A program made the translations under genes and the position numbers. Shown here in pieces: positions 43,681 to 55,889 of a stretch of DNA of 64,000 bases. The notes below the pieces were generated by a model. That model was given only the letters and a program-made list of their open reading frames with translations, made no database searches and had not been told where the DNA came from. Position 1 is the first letter of the stretch. Each line of letters begins with the position of its first letter. Origin of the DNA: Dromiciops gliroides (lineage: Eukaryota > Chordata > Mammalia > Microbiotheria > Microbiotheriidae); NCBI RefSeq assembly GCF_019393635.1, contig NC_057861.1:538950211-539014210 (forward strand), in the 5' to 3' direction.

Positions 43681-43838
43681 ATTTTTTTTTATTTTGTTTT
43701 TGGCAGGGCAATGAGGGTTAAGTGATTTGTCCAGGGTCACACAGCTAGTTAAATGTCAAGTGTCTAAGGCCAGATTTGAACTCAGGTACTCCTGAATTCA
43801 GGGCCAGTGCTTTATCCACTGCACCACCTAGCTGCCCC
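43681..43838 (-). mobile_element. WSINE1-like SINE in element A
   Basis: 'ggcagggcaatgagggttaa', 'cacacagctagttaaatgtc' and 'caccacctagctgcccc' give a full reverse copy. Confidence 0.93.
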
Positions 43839-44040
43839 ATAATTTTCAATTCTTTGCTACCTCAAAAAGTGCTGCTATAAATATTTTTGAACATATAGGT
43901 CCTCTTACTTTTTCTTTGATATATTTGAGATATAGAACTTTACACATGTACCAACAATGCATTAGTATACCTATTTTCCCCCATCTGCTCTAGAATTTTT
44001 GCTTTCTGATAGACATGATGTGGTACCTCAGAGTTGTTTT

Positions 44041-44223
44041 TTTGTTTGTTTGGTTTTTACCATTTATTTGTTTTTTTGTTTGTCTTTTTGGGGTGAGGCA
44101 ATTGGGGTTAAGTGAATTGCCCAGGGTCACACAGCTAGTAAGTATCAAGTGTCTGAGGCCAGATTGAACTCGGGTCCTCCAGACTCCAGGGCCAGTGCTC
44201 TATCCACTGTGCACCTAGATGCC
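44041..44223 (-). mobile_element. WSINE1-like SINE with 15-bp TSD in element A
   Basis: The 15-mer cctcagagttgtttt occurs at 44026-44040 and 44024+200 (44224-44238). The SINE body spans ~44088-44223, and the T/G-rich tail at 44041-44087 has drifted from poly(T). Confidence 0.92.
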
Positions 44224-46440
44224 CCTCAGAGTTGTTTTAATTTGTATTTCTTTAATCAATAGTCATTTAGAGCTTTAAAAATATGATTGTAGATAGCTTT
44301 GATTTCTTGGAAAACATTCTGTCTATATTCTTTGACCATTTATCAATTGGGGAATGGCTGACATTTATGAATTTGACTCAGTTCTCTATATATTTGATAA
44401 ATGAAATCTTTATCAGAGAAACTTGCTGCAAATATTTTTTGATATTACTTTATTGTCTATGGTACCTTTTATCATACTTGTTTAATAGCAAAATAGTTGT
44501 TTCTCTGTCTCTTGTAAACAACATATCGTTAGATTCTGGTTTCTGATCCATTCTACTATCTGCTTCTGTTTTTATGAGTAAGCTCATCCAATTTCACATT
44601 CAAAGTTATACTAACTGTGTATTTCCTTCCACCCTATTTTCTTCTATTTTTATCTCTTTTTATCCTTTCCCTCCTTAAAAGTCTGTTTTGCTTCTGACCA
44701 CCTCTTCCCTTGATCCACCTTCCCTTTTTTCCTTCTTTCCCACTGTCTCTTATCCCCTTTCCCTCCTATTTACTTATTTGGTGATAGATTTCCATGTCCT
44801 GTTGAGTTTGTACATATATTCTTTCCTCTTTGAACCAAAGATAGTGAGGTTCAAGCATTGCTCATCACCCCATCCCCACCTTCCCTTTCAACATAAAAGC
44901 TCTTCTTTGCATGCCTCTTTTATGTGAAATAATTTTCCGCATTGTACCTCACTTTCCCCCCTTTTACATAGGCATCCCTTCATTTCTTTGAGATCATCCC
45001 AACAAATTGACTCACACCCATATTCTCTGTCTATGTAGACTGCTTCTAACTGCCCTAATAATGAGAAAGCTCCTAGGAATTACATGTATCTTCTTCCTAT
45101 ATAGGAATATAAGCAGTTTTATTCTGTTGAATACTTTATGATTATTCTTTCATGTTCACCTTTTTATACTTCTTTCAGTTTTTCTATCTGAATGACAAAA
45201 TTTCTATTCAGCTTTGTTCCTTTCATCAAGAATGCTTGAAATCCTCTATGTAGTTAAATATCCATTCCCTCCTCCCACCAAGGATTATACTCAATTTTTC
45301 TGGGTAGATAATTCTTGGTTGTAATCTTAGCTCCTTTGTCTTCTGGGATATTACATTCTGAGCCCTCAGATCCTTTTATGTGGAAGTCACTAAATCTTGT
45401 TTCATTCTGACTATGGTGCTACATTTGAATTTTTTTCTGACTATTTTCTTCAGTATTTTTTGTCCTCTTTTACCAAGTTATTAATTCTTTTCTCATAATT
45501 TTCTTGCATCACTCTCATTTCTTTTTCCAATTTTTCCCCTACCACTCATCTCATTCTTTAACTCTTTTAAGAATTCTTATTGGACTTGAGTTCAATTAGA
45601 ATTTTTTCTTTGAGAACTTATTTGTAGCTGTTTTTACTTTGTTGTCTTTTGATTTTCTGTCTTAATCTTCTCTACCACTGTAGTACCTTTTTATGGTACA
45701 GTTCTTTTTTTCTTTTCTTCTTCTTCTTCTTTTTGCTTGCTCATTTATTTTTCAGCCTATTTCTGGACTTTAAACGTTATGTTAGAGTTAGACTTTGCTC
45801 ACCTGGGACTGCAAAAGTACTGTCCCAAGCTTTAGGCTTTATTGTGCTGCCGCTTTTGGAGCTAATTCTGGGCCTTTGCCAATTTTTGGTGTCTGCAGCA
45901 TGGTGTTATCTGGGAAGAGGTATGGTCACTGCTCTTCTGATTTCTGCTCTGGTCTTTACTCAGGAAGGGCTCCTGCCCCCCTGTTCCTTTTTGCCTTGGA
46001 ACTGAGACCAGGAGCCCTATTCCTTTGTTACTGGCCACAAACACTTCTCTCTATTCTGGAACTGTGACCCAGAACTGCAATGGGCAATAGAGTTGCCCAT
46101 TAGTGCCAGATGTACCCAGAGTCAGCAAAAGGTCCGTTGTAATCTCTTTCTGATCAATTATCAGTTATCAGTTATCAGACTCCCTTTCCTTCTCTGGGCT
46201 GAGAGCTACTAGAGCTGCTGCTGCTATATGCCCTCCAGGTAGGTTCTACTCTGGTGTCATAGATCTCTCCTACTGATCTCTTAAATTTTCTTAGGCTGAA
46301 AAAATGTCTCATCCTGACCATTTGTTGCCTCTATAACTCCAAAATTTGACTTGCAGTGTTATTTTAAATTTGTTTGGAGGGGAATGCTGAGTTTAGCTAG
46401 ATTGTTGCCTCTAATTTTCCATCTTGGCTCTGCCTCCTAA

Positions 46441-46717
46441 ATTAAAAAAAAAAAAACCTGCTCAGTTATAGAATAATTAGGTAAGGGAAAGATAGATTAA
46501 TAAAGGAAAAATCACTTAAAATTTAAAAATCATGGATGTTTGAAGTATTTGGGTATTATTGAATAGCTTAAAAAGCTTTATGTCTGCCCATTTTGGTTAT
46601 CATATTATTAGTCAGACAAGAAAGTTGGTGGTGGTGAGGAGGAGAAACCACTTTGCTAATTGTAAAGCACTAAATAAAGTGTTATAATTACAAAAGAATC
46701 TCATTTGACTTCTACTA
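46441..46717. other. unassigned short intergenic DNA
   Basis: No recognised feature. A13 lies directly 5' of element A. Confidence 0.35.
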
Positions 46718-46935
46718 TCTTTGCTCTTTCTACTGTGTATCAGTTCACACAAGTTTTCTTATATTTCTCTGAATTTTCCTTATCTGTGTTATAAGGTTTT
46801 TAATATTCCATTCTTTTCATATTTGGCACCCCAGTTCATCCAGTCATTTCCCCAATCTGTGGGCACCAGCTCAGTTTCCATTTTTTCCCCTACCACAAAA
46901 AGTTTTTCTATCACTGTTGAACCCTTTTCCAAAGG
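46718..46935 (-). mobile_element. L1 ORF2 C-terminal fragment
   Basis: Reverse text parallels 56650-56860: 'gtatcagttcacacaagttt', 'caccccagttcatccagtca' and 'ctaccacaaaaagtttttct'. Confidence 0.6.
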
Positions 46936-47555
46936 CTGCTGAATAAGAGAACCCCACCTGGGAGCATAGCTTATCTCTGGAACTTATTTCCGAGCAGCTG
47001 CTACAGATCTCTCTTTTTGTAAGTCTGCTGTCATGGGGCAATCATAGCAGAGACACCTGACAGGAAATGAAAGAAATGCTTACCTGAGGCTGCTTTCTAA
47101 AGTACACAGCAGAAACACAAACAGATTTGGAAGCTGCTGCCCAATTTGGAATCCAACACTTGGTACGAAAGCACATGTATATAGTCTTATTGACTCGGTA
47201 CATTTTATTGGTAGCACTTGGCAGATGCTCCCTCTTGGTGAGGCCCTGGTGTGGTCTCTCACTAAATCTGAGTGGTGAATTTTACATAAAAGCCTCCATG
47301 AATAAAACTTTCCTTTAGTTCCTCTCTGTCACCTCTGGGTGTAAAACTAGGAGCCTGCTTGTCTCCCACACTGCTCTCAACATTCATGCCAGAGGCATTA
47401 AGTGGAGGTCCCTATGACATTCATCTTGTTTCTGGAAGTGTCACAGAGAGGGAAAAAAAAAAAACAACCTCAGATGCTTGATGACTTGTAATCTTAGCCT
47501 CATCACCTGAGGGTGATATTGGGGCAGTATTAATCGGAGTGGAAGAGACAGGCAT
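46936..47555. other. unassigned intergenic DNA
   Basis: No recognised repeat or coding signal. Confidence 0.4.
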
Positions 47556-48180
47556 GCTCTTGCTGTTCTAATCTATCCTACACACTGCTACTGGATGAAT
47601 TTTGCTAAAGTACAACTCTGATCTCACCCTGCCAGTGGACAAATGTTGTCACCAGCTCCCGGTTTTCTATGGAATACAGTTCAGACAATTAATTTCACCT
47701 GGCACTCAAGACCTGCTCCCCATCCTCCACCTCCCTCTTTAGTCCTCTATCACATCCCTTAAGATACAGCCAACCTTGGTCTTCACCAAACATGCTATGC
47801 TTTCTCATTTATATGCCTTTTTTTAAAAAAAATCCTTTTCAAGGGGCAGCTGGGTGGCACAGTGGATAAACCACTGGCCTTGGATTTAGGAGGATCTGAG
47901 TTCAAATCTGGCCCCAGACACTTGACACTTACTAGCTGTGTGACCCTGGGCAAGTCACTTAACCCTCACTGCCCTGCAAAAAAAAAAAATCCTGTTTAAA
48001 CCCAGCACTGCCCATCCACCCTTCTCTATTTTTCCAAATCCTACCAATCCTTCAAGGTCTGGATCAAATACCCTAATTCCCTCTTCCCCAAGTCTTCCTT
48101 GATTCTCTCTTTCCCTTTCAATCAGAAGTGCCCTTTCTCCCCTCATAACTCTCATACCATCTTGTTCTTTTTAATGTTTT
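47556..48180 (+). mobile_element. L2 LINE C-terminal fragment split by a SINE
   Basis: 'ctgatctcaccctgccagtg', 'cctggcactcaagacctgct', 'ctaccaatccttcaaggtct' and 'ccccaagtcttccttgattc' are typical L2 ORF2 C-terminal text. Confidence 0.7.
47843..47989 (+). mobile_element. WSINE1-like SINE
   Basis: 'ggggcagctgggtggcacag' to 'ccctcactgccctgc' plus a short A tail. The flanks share an imperfect 'aatcct.ttaa' duplication. Confidence 0.94.
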
Positions 48181-48224
48181 CTTTAAAACATTGAATTGGA
48201 ATACAAACACTAAACTGCCTTAGC

Positions 48225-48497
48225 AACTATTTAGGTAGCTAAGTGGTGCAATGGATAGAAAGGTGAGCCTGGAGTCAGGAATTACTTAAATTCTAACTTG
48301 ATCTTAGATACTCACTATCTAGCTGTGTGACCCTGGGTAAATCACTTCACCTCTGTATACCTCAGTTTCTTCAAAAATGGGGATGAAAATAGTACTTACC
48401 TCCTAGGATTTTTATGAGGATCAAATGAGACAATATTTGTAAAGCACCTGACAAATAGTATATTCATAATAAAAGCTTATTTCCTTCCTTAATGAAA
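48225..48497 (+). mobile_element. THER1-like CORE-SINE
   Basis: 'gtgagcctggagtcaggaat', 'tgtgtgaccctgggtaaatc' and 'aggatcaaatgagacaatat' with 'ttgtaaagcacctgacaaat' run head to tail. Confidence 0.85.
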
Positions 48498-48554
48498 AGA
48501 ATTAATCGTAATAATAATGATTCCCTATTTATATTTTAGTTAATTCAATTTGGT

Positions 48555-48815
48555 GTATTAAGTGTCATGACATCATTTCAGTTACTCCTCCTGAGTCCAT
48601 TCTTTGTCCAGTCATAATGACTCTATTTCATTTCCCTCATTTCATCGTAGTTAGTGTGTACTCCATTTTTCTAGTTTTGCTTTCTAAAAATTTATAGTGC
48701 TTCATAAAGGTATTTCTAGCTTTCTTTGTATACCTCATCCTTGTTATTCTTAATTACAATCAAGTGTTCCATAACATCAATGTACCACAATTTATTTAAC
48801 AGTTTTCCTTTTTTT
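48555..48815 (-). pseudogene. L1 ORF2 C-terminal remnant
   Basis: On the minus strand a short frame reads KLLNKLWYIDVMEH...KNNKDEVYKES, recalling the conserved WLNKLWY...MEYY end of L1 ORF2. It stops at A-rich DNA near 48815. Confidence 0.7.
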
Positions 48816-48828
48816 GGACATGGAATTT

Positions 48829-49084
48829 TCAGGAGAGGACAGGGCAGGAAGGGGGAGGAGAGGGAAAGGGAAAGGTAGAAAAGAAGAGAGGAAAAGAGAA
48901 GCAACCTGGGGGAAAGAGGAGAGAAGAGAAAAGGGAAAGAACAACAAAGGGAGGAGAAGGAAGAAGAGAAGGGGAAAGGAAAGGGAAGGGGAAAGAGGGA
49001 AAAGGGAGGGAAGAAGAAAGGGAAGGAGGAGAAGGGAGGAGAGAGGAAAGGGAGAGAAAGAGAGGGGAAAGAAGAAAAGCAAAA
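48829..49084 (+). repeat. polypurine tract
   Basis: About 255 bp almost purely of A and G on the + strand, including 134 bp (48946-49079) with no pyrimidine at all. The purine/pyrimidine asymmetry could allow triplex (H-DNA) structure. The frames in this tract are artefacts of composition. Confidence 0.95.
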
Positions 49085-49420
49085 ATATGAATGAAACAAT
49101 GCTATTTACAAAGTTCCTACTCTTCACAAAGCATTGTGGATGCAAATAGAAGAGCCCAGAGACTTTCAAAGATCTCACATTCTAATAGAGAAGAACGCAT
49201 ACAGGAGAGTTCAGCTGAAGGGCAAATGGAAAGACCTGGTGATTTGGATGCCAAGTAATCCAGTTTGGCCAGAGTATAAAGGAGAGATAAGGCTAATATA
49301 CAAACATATTTTCTTTAGTATGATTTTGATGGATAAAACCATATCCGTTTCTTATTGAGGCTGAGCTTTTTGACGGATAGGGCCAAGAACTTTGTGCTTG
49401 GATGGTAAGAACTTTGTTTA
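49085..49420. other. unassigned intergenic DNA
   Basis: No recognised feature. Confidence 0.35.
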
Positions 49421-49680
49421 AAAGAAGGGAAAGAGAGAAGGAGGGAGGGATGGAGAGACAGAGAGAGAGAGGCAGAGACAGAAAAGGGAGAAATAGAGCT
49501 AGAGATAGACGGAAGGGCAAAGACAGAAAGACAGAATTAGAGACAGTGACAGTGATAAAGAGATAAGCTGAAGTATAGTGATGGAGAGAGAGAGGAAGAG
49601 GGAGAGGGAGGAGAGGGAGAGGGAGAGGGAGAGGGAGAGGGAGAGGGAGAGGGAGAGGGAGAGGGAGAGGGAGAGGGATC
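49421..49680 (+). repeat. purine-rich tract ending in (GAGGGA)n
   Basis: Mixed AG-rich DNA passes into a perfect hexamer array (GGGAGA units, about 49612-49678), roughly eleven copies. Confidence 0.93.
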
Positions 49681-50012
49681 CTGTTCTCCCCTCCTGGTAG
49701 GTTGCTGCGAAGGGTCTTGGTCAGGGGTCTGTTCTGGAGAGAGGAGTATTCATGCTCAGGGCTTTAAGTGATTCTGGAGATTGACATCTATACTTATGGC
49801 TGTTTCCTCATTTTAATGTTTCCATTTTGTTTTCCTTCCTTTTAGTAAAACTTTATTTTGTAATATTGTGTAATAGATCAGTGTATAGTTGGAGGTTTTC
49901 TAGGTCTCAGTTATGAGACTGAGAAAAGTCCTTGGAGAGTACCTAGAACCTTGATGTCTCATGAGAATCTCTGACACAATGGTTCCAAGAATGCAGGACA
50001 TAGTAACAATAT
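49681..50012. other. unassigned intergenic DNA
   Basis: No recognised feature. Confidence 0.35.
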
Positions 50013-50014
50013 TT

Positions 50015-50104
<90 letters not shown>

Positions 50105-50271
50105 TTCCTTCCTTCCTTCCTTCCTTCCTTCCTTCCTTCCTTCCTTCCTTTCTTTGCAGGGCAATGAGGGTTAAGTGACTTGCCCAGCCAAGTGTCTGGG
50201 GCTGGATTTGAACTCAGGTCCTCCTGAATCCAAGGCCAGTGCTTTATCCACTGTGCCACCTAGCTGCCCCT
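50013..50271 (-). mobile_element. WSINE1-like SINE with tetranucleotide tail
   Basis: The SINE body is 50155-50271 ('cagggcaatgagggttaagt' to 'gccacctagctgcccc') with an internal deletion at 'ttgcccagccaagtg'. In place of poly(T), 140 bp of (TTTC)n (50013-50102) and (TTCC)n (50103-50150) precede it. Confidence 0.93.
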
Positions 50272-50299
50272 ACAATAGTTAAAAATTTTTTTTTTAACA

Positions 50300-50725
50300 A
50301 TATTGTTCTAAGAACAGCTTTGAGTGACTAAGTCATTTTGGTTATTATAATTACCCAAATTAACCACAAAAGACACATGAAGGAAGATGCTACCTGCATC
50401 CAGAGAAAGAACTGATAAATAGAAGTATGTATGGAATGGTTTTACATACACACACAAAACACACACACACACACAACACACACACACATACTTATTCATG
50501 TCTAATGGTAGCATCTCTAGGGTGGGGTGGGGGGCAAGGAAGAAAAAAAGGAAAAAAAGTTACACGAGAACTTTATATTTGAAGGGAATACGAAGTTTTA
50601 CATAATAGATTTACAGTTTCATGTGTAATCAATCATCTTCCCCCACCCCATTCTACTATATTATTGAAATGTTTGTATTCTTTCTTAAGCTCAGAATAAA
50701 ATAAATTAAATTTAAAAACATTTTA
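50300..50725 (+). mobile_element. L1 3'UTR fragment
   Basis: 'cagctttgagtgactaagtc', 'gctacctgcatccagagaaa', an interrupted (CA)n near 50445-50490 and 'ctcagaataaaataaattaa' at the end. It is the + strand counterpart of 33175-33600. Confidence 0.75.
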
Positions 50726-51319
50726 CTGGCCTTTTCATTTGTTTAGCAACCTGAATCCCAGCCAAACCAGAAAGAGAAGTTTAGATATGGGAAGGGGGAA
50801 CTGTTCAATAAGATTTTTTTTTCTCCTTAGAACTGAAAGTTAATAGGTCCAAAGCACTTGGCTTGCTAAGAACCAAATGAGAGCTGAACCATGATGCTCT
50901 CAAGGTATGTTAGAAGAAGAGAGTATTTTAAACACTTTGCAGGTTTTGATTTCTACTTCACAGTCTCTCAGGCCTTATCTTCTGAAGGTGGTGATAGATT
51001 CCAAGTTGATCAGAATTTCTCCCTGGGCAGAGTAGGCTATTAACACTCCTGACAATGAGCACTGTAGGAAGGCTTAATAAAAGTCTTTTAAAGATGAACA
51101 ATATTTAGCTTCCAATCTCATAGGTGTTGCCACCATTCAGATAAATGGAGATCAGTGCTTTTAAAATTTTGAGTTTGGATACTTATGGATCTGAGGGCAC
51201 AAAAAGGTGTGTGTTTGTTTTTTCGCAAGGATATATTGAAAGCTCTGTTGGGGTTACAAAGAAATATATTACCTGGTTCTGCTCTTGTGAATTTAATGAC
51301 TTGATTAGATTGCATTCAT
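50726..51319. other. unassigned intergenic DNA
   Basis: No recognised repeat or coding signal. Confidence 0.4.
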
Positions 51320-51460
51320 TTTAATTCAATTCAATTCAAGAAGCATTTATCTAGCATTTTCTATACCTGGTTCCAGGCACCAGGTATGGCTGCTTGAGGC
51401 ACAAAACAAACATGGAAAAAATATAGTCTCTGCCCACAAGGAATTTTTATTCTACTATCA
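51320..51460 (+). mobile_element. unclassified marsupial interspersed repeat
   Basis: 'caagaagcatttatctagca', 'ccaggcaccaggtatggctg' and 'agtctctgcccacaaggaat' follow the family at 30561. Confidence 0.5.
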
Positions 51461-51464
51461 GGGT

Positions 51465-51544
51465 GGGGAAAACTTTTTCAGTAAACCTTTTCCAAGTCCC
51501 TCTTAAAATGCCTTCCCTGTAATATTACTTCCAGTTTATCCTAT

Positions 51545-51575
<31 letters not shown>

Positions 51576-51690
51576 TAATGTACATAGTTGTTTGTATATT
51601 AGATTGTGAGCTCCTTGAAGGCAGGCATGGTTTTGTCTTTTTTTGGATCCCTACTTTTAGCACAGTATCTGGTAATTCAATAATGATCAC
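51465..51690 (+). mobile_element. L2 3' end with (CATA)n/(CA)n
   Basis: 'aaccttttccaagtccctct', 'agattgtgagctccttgaag' and 'gcaggcatggttttgtc' match the L2 terminal text. A microsatellite lies at about 51545-51577. Confidence 0.7.
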
Positions 51691-52483
51691 CATCTACAAC
51701 CTAGCCTCTTTTAAAATGATATTTTATTTTTTCAAATTACATGTAAAGAGAGTTTTCAACATTCATTTTTGTAAGATTTTTGAATTCCAAGTTTTTCTCT
51801 CTCCCTCCAACTTCCCCAACACAGCAATCAATCTGACATAGTTTATACAGTACAATCATGTTGAATATATTTCCACATTAGTCATGTTATGAGAGAAGAA
51901 TCAGAACAAAGGGGAAAAAGCCACAAGAATGAAGAAACAAGCAAACAAAAAACAATCAATAGTGTTTTAGAGCATTTTTAATATGACTACTGATAACTTT
52001 GATGTCGTCTTGTGAAAATTGCCTGCTCCTACTCCTTGACAATTTATCAATTGGGGAATAGCTCATTTTTATAAATTTGATTAATTTCCCTATATATTTG
52101 GGAAAAGAGACCTTTATCAGAGAAATTTTCCATGAACATTTTTGATATTACTTCATTGTCTACCTTTGAGCAAAATGTAGTTTCCCTTATTATCTCTTTT
52201 AATTGTTAATTTTTGCTTTTGCTTTGTCTGAGATCATGATCACTACCTCAGTTTGTTTTTTCTTCAGTTAAAGCATAATAGATTCTGCTGCTGCTCTTTA
52301 TTTTAACTCTGTATGTGTCTTTCTGTTTCAGATTTGTCTCTTATAAACAATGTGTTGTTGAATTCTGATTTCTCATCCAGTCTGCTATCCACTTCCCTTT
52401 TATGGGTGAACTCATCCTATTCACATTCACAGTTAAGATGACAAACTGTGTATTTCCCTCTATCCTATTTTCTTCTTTTTACC

Positions 52484-52487
<4 letters not shown>

Positions 52488-52561
<74 letters not shown>
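52488..52561. repeat. (CT)n microsatellite at pseudogene tail
   Basis: About 36 CT units stand where the minus-strand pseudogene should have its poly(A). A shorter CT run flanks its other side near 53033-53051. Confidence 0.97.
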
Positions 52562-53052
<491 letters not shown>

Positions 53053-53194
53053 TTATTTTGTCCCTCTTTAAAAATCTGTTTTGCTTCTGACCACTGCCTC
53101 TCCTAATTTTGCCTCTCATCTGTCATCCTTTCCCCCTTTCTCTTATCCCCTTCCCCTCTAATTAAACTGCTGCATAAATTAGATTTCTATATCC

Positions 53195-53330
53195 AACTAA
53201 ATATGTGTGTACATATACCTACACATATATACATATATAGTATTTTATGTATTATATATATACATATGTATATATATATGTATATACATATATACACACA
53301 CCTGTATATAGACATACACATAAATATCTA
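53195..53330. repeat. AT/GT-rich simple repeat
   Basis: Interrupted TATATA, ACATATA and GTGTGT runs with poor sequence complexity, within element D. Confidence 0.85.
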
Positions 53331-53839
53331 TGTATCTTCCTTCTTTGAAAAATTCTGATGAGAGTGAGGTTCAAGTGTTACTTACCTCCCCATTTCCCCC
53401 TTCACTCTAAAAGGTCTTCTTTGCACATCTCTTTTATGTGGGAAAATTTTTGCTATGCCACCTCTTCCCTCCCACAGTGTATTCCTCTTTCTCACCATTT
53501 CATTTATTTATTTTTTAGACATCATCTTAGCATAATCAACTCACACATATGCCCTGTATCTATGTAGGTTACTTCTTACTGCCCTGATAATGATAACATT
53601 TTTAGGAGTTACATGTATCATCTTCACATATAGAAATACAAACAGTTTAACTTTATTGAGTACCTTGTGGTTTCCCTTTTATGTTTCCCTTGGGTTTGAA
53701 TGTCAAATTTTCTATTCAGCTCTGGTCTTTTGAACAGGAATATGTGAAAGTCTTCTATCCACCCCCCCCAACAAAAGTTTATACTCAATTTTTCTGGGTG
53801 GGTTATTATTGTTTGTAATCCTAGCTTCTAGAATAATAT

Positions 53840-54024
53840 ATTCTTTTTTCTTTTTCTTTTTCTTGTCTTGCCTTGTCTTTTCTTTTTTTCTGTGGGACAA
53901 TGAGGGTTAACTAATTTGCCCAGGGTCACACAACTAGTGTCAAGTGTCTGAGGCTAGATTTGAACTCAGGTCCTCCTGAATCCAGGGCCGGTCCTTTATC
54001 CACTATGCCACCTAGCTGCCCCCC
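53840..54024 (-). mobile_element. WSINE1-like SINE in element D
   Basis: The body ends 'gccacctagctgcccccc'. The tail (53846-53890) is a mixed T/C/G run. The flanks gaataatatattc and caataatatagtc form a duplication with two mismatches. Private changes ('gggacaatgagggttaacta') identify it as the source of the 30-bp copy at 55890. Confidence 0.93.
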
Positions 54025-54669
54025 ACAATAATATAGTCATTTTTTCAGTCATTTATTTATTTACTTAGAATTTCCCCCACCTTATATGTAAAAACAAATT
54101 GTAGCATCTATTTTTTAAAACTTTGTGTTCCAAATTCTCATCCTCCTTATTCAACCCTTAAGAACTCAAGCAATTCAATATAAGTTATACATGTGCAGTT
54201 GTGCAAAACATAGCAGACAAAAAAAAAAAAAACTTTAGAAAAAGGAACTAGCAAGCCAAGAAAATATACTTCCTTCTGTACTCAGGTACCATCAGTTCTT
54301 TCTCTGTAGATGGATTGCATTTTTCATAAGTCCTTCAGAGTTGTCTTGGATTACCTCTCCCTTCTTTCCCTCTATTATAATAGGCCTTTTGTGCCTCTTC
54401 ATTTGATGTGATTTATCCCATTCTGTTTTCCCTTTCCTCTTCTCCTAATATAATTCCTTTTTTTCTACCCCTTAAGGTTTTTTAAAAAATATCACATCAG
54501 AATAAACTTAATACCCACACCTTCTGTCTGCGTTTACTCCTATCTGCCTTAATAAAGATACAGTTCTCAAGAGTTAAAAGTATCTTATTTCTATTTAGGG
54601 ATGTAAACATTTTAACCTCATTGAATAACATGTTTTGGTCCCCCCCCCCCATTTAACCTATTAATGCTT

Positions 54670-55633
54670 CTCTTGAGTCTTGTAGATTGAATTTTCTCTT
54701 CAGTTCTGGGCTTTTCATTAGGAAAGTTTTAAAGTCCCTTATTTCCTTGAATGCCCATTTTTCTCCCTACAAGATTATACTTAATTTTGCTGGGTAGTAT
54801 AGTCTTGGTTGTAATTCCAGTTCCTTTGCCCTCCACTCCTTTAATGTTGAAGCTGCCAGGTCCTGTGTAATCCTGATTATTGTTCCTTGATATTTAAATT
54901 GTTTCTTTCTAGTTGCATACAGTATTTTCTCCTTTACTTGATAATTCTGGAATTTGGCTATGATATTCCTTGGAGTTTTCCTTTTGGGGTCTCTTCCAGG
55001 AGGTGATCAGTTGATTCTTTCATTGACTAATTTTTTCTCTGGTTCTAAGACATTGGGGAAATTTTCCTTGATAATATCATGAAATATGCTGTCTAGGCTC
55101 TTTTTGTGATAATCGTCCTCAGGTAGGCCAATTATTCTTACATGGTTCCTCCTGGATTTATTTTCTAGGTATGCTGTTTCTCTGAAGAGGTATTTTACAT
55201 TTTCTTCTACTTTTATACTCTTTTGATTCTGCTTTACTTCTTCCTGGTATCTCATTGAGCTTCCATCTGCCCAATTCTGATTCTTAAAGAATTATTTTCC
55301 ACACTCAGATTTTGCACCATTTGGCCAATTGCATTTTTTAATGAGCTGTTTTCCTCAGTCAATTTTTGTCCTTTTTCCAAACTATTGACTCTCAGTTGCA
55401 TAACTTTCATTTCTTTCCCCAGTTTTTCTTCTAATTCTCTAACTTGGTTTATAAAATCCTTTTTGAGCTCTTCCAAGATGGCTTTTTGGCCCCCGAGACC
55501 AACTCCTCTTCCCCCTTAAGGCTTCGCATGTAGGCGTTTTGGCATTGTTGTCCTCCTCTGAGTTTATGTTTTGGTCTTCTCTGTCACCATTGTAATTTTC
55601 TATGGTGAAGGTTCTTTTCTGTTTCTTATTCAT
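54670..55633 (-). pseudogene. L1/HAL1 ORF1 of element E, broken
   Basis: Starts MNKKQKRTFTIENYNGDRED at 55633. A heptad-rich coiled coil follows (KDFINQVRELEEKLGKEM and RIGQMEAQ near 55260-55470). Next are YLFRETAYLENKSRRNHVRI and IGLPEDD (RRM hallmark, about 55130), then NFPNVLEPEKKLVNERIN. The C-terminal part runs on in shifted frames to about 54670. Frame breaks occur near 55250 and 55490. Confidence 0.9.
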
Positions 55634-55889
55634 ATTTTAGTTTCTGTGTCTTTTAAAGTTGAATTCTGCTCCTGGGGTACAGCATGCACTGTCCCAAGCT
55701 TCTTTTGTTGGGGTCAGGGGCTTTCTGCTTTGAGGTGTCAGCTGTTTGAGGCTTGCTCACTGCACTGAGTGTCCCAGCCTAGTTGGGCCTGTTGGGTAGC
55801 AGATACTCCAGCTGGCAGATTGCCTTCTGCATTGTGGTTGGGGGCCTCACAACTGACCTACTGTGACACTAGCTTGCTGAGCTAGGACT

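Larger units (their letters stand above)
39957..46440 (-). mobile_element. outer HAL1/L1-like element A, containing nested insertions
   Basis: The 5' end at 46440 reads in reverse complement 'ttaggaggcagagccaagat', the GGAGGC(A/G)GAGCCAAGATGG-type L1 start. A 5'UTR (46440 to ~45650), a shortened ORF1 (~45650-45150) and a long 3'UTR follow. The 3' end lies at ~39957 ('aaattttgagttccaaattt'). Element B (40378-43588) splits it at a 15-bp duplication, and SINEs entered at 43681 and 44041. No ORF2 block is present, and part of the ORF1 middle is also missing. Confidence 0.8.

Noticed and set aside
46140..46180. ttatcag triplicate as an operator-like site
   Set aside because: A three-unit tandem repeat within an L1-type 5'UTR is readily explained by slippage.
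48716..49178. Long hydrophobic frames opposite the polypurine tract
   Set aside because: Composition artefact: pyrimidine-rich strands translate as Ser/Pro/Leu/Phe and resemble membrane proteins.
49612..49678. Regular hexamer array resembling a CRISPR or telomeric repeat
   Set aside because: Units are contiguous with no spacers and are GGGAGA, not TTAGGG; it is a simple microsatellite.
49900..50259. 119-codon frame of Arg-Lys-Glu-Lys repeats with a plausible start
   Set aside because: It is read-through of a SINE and its tetranucleotide tail. The same SINE peptide (ALDSGVPEFKS-type) recurs at 12449, 19099, 23084, 35596 and 41493.
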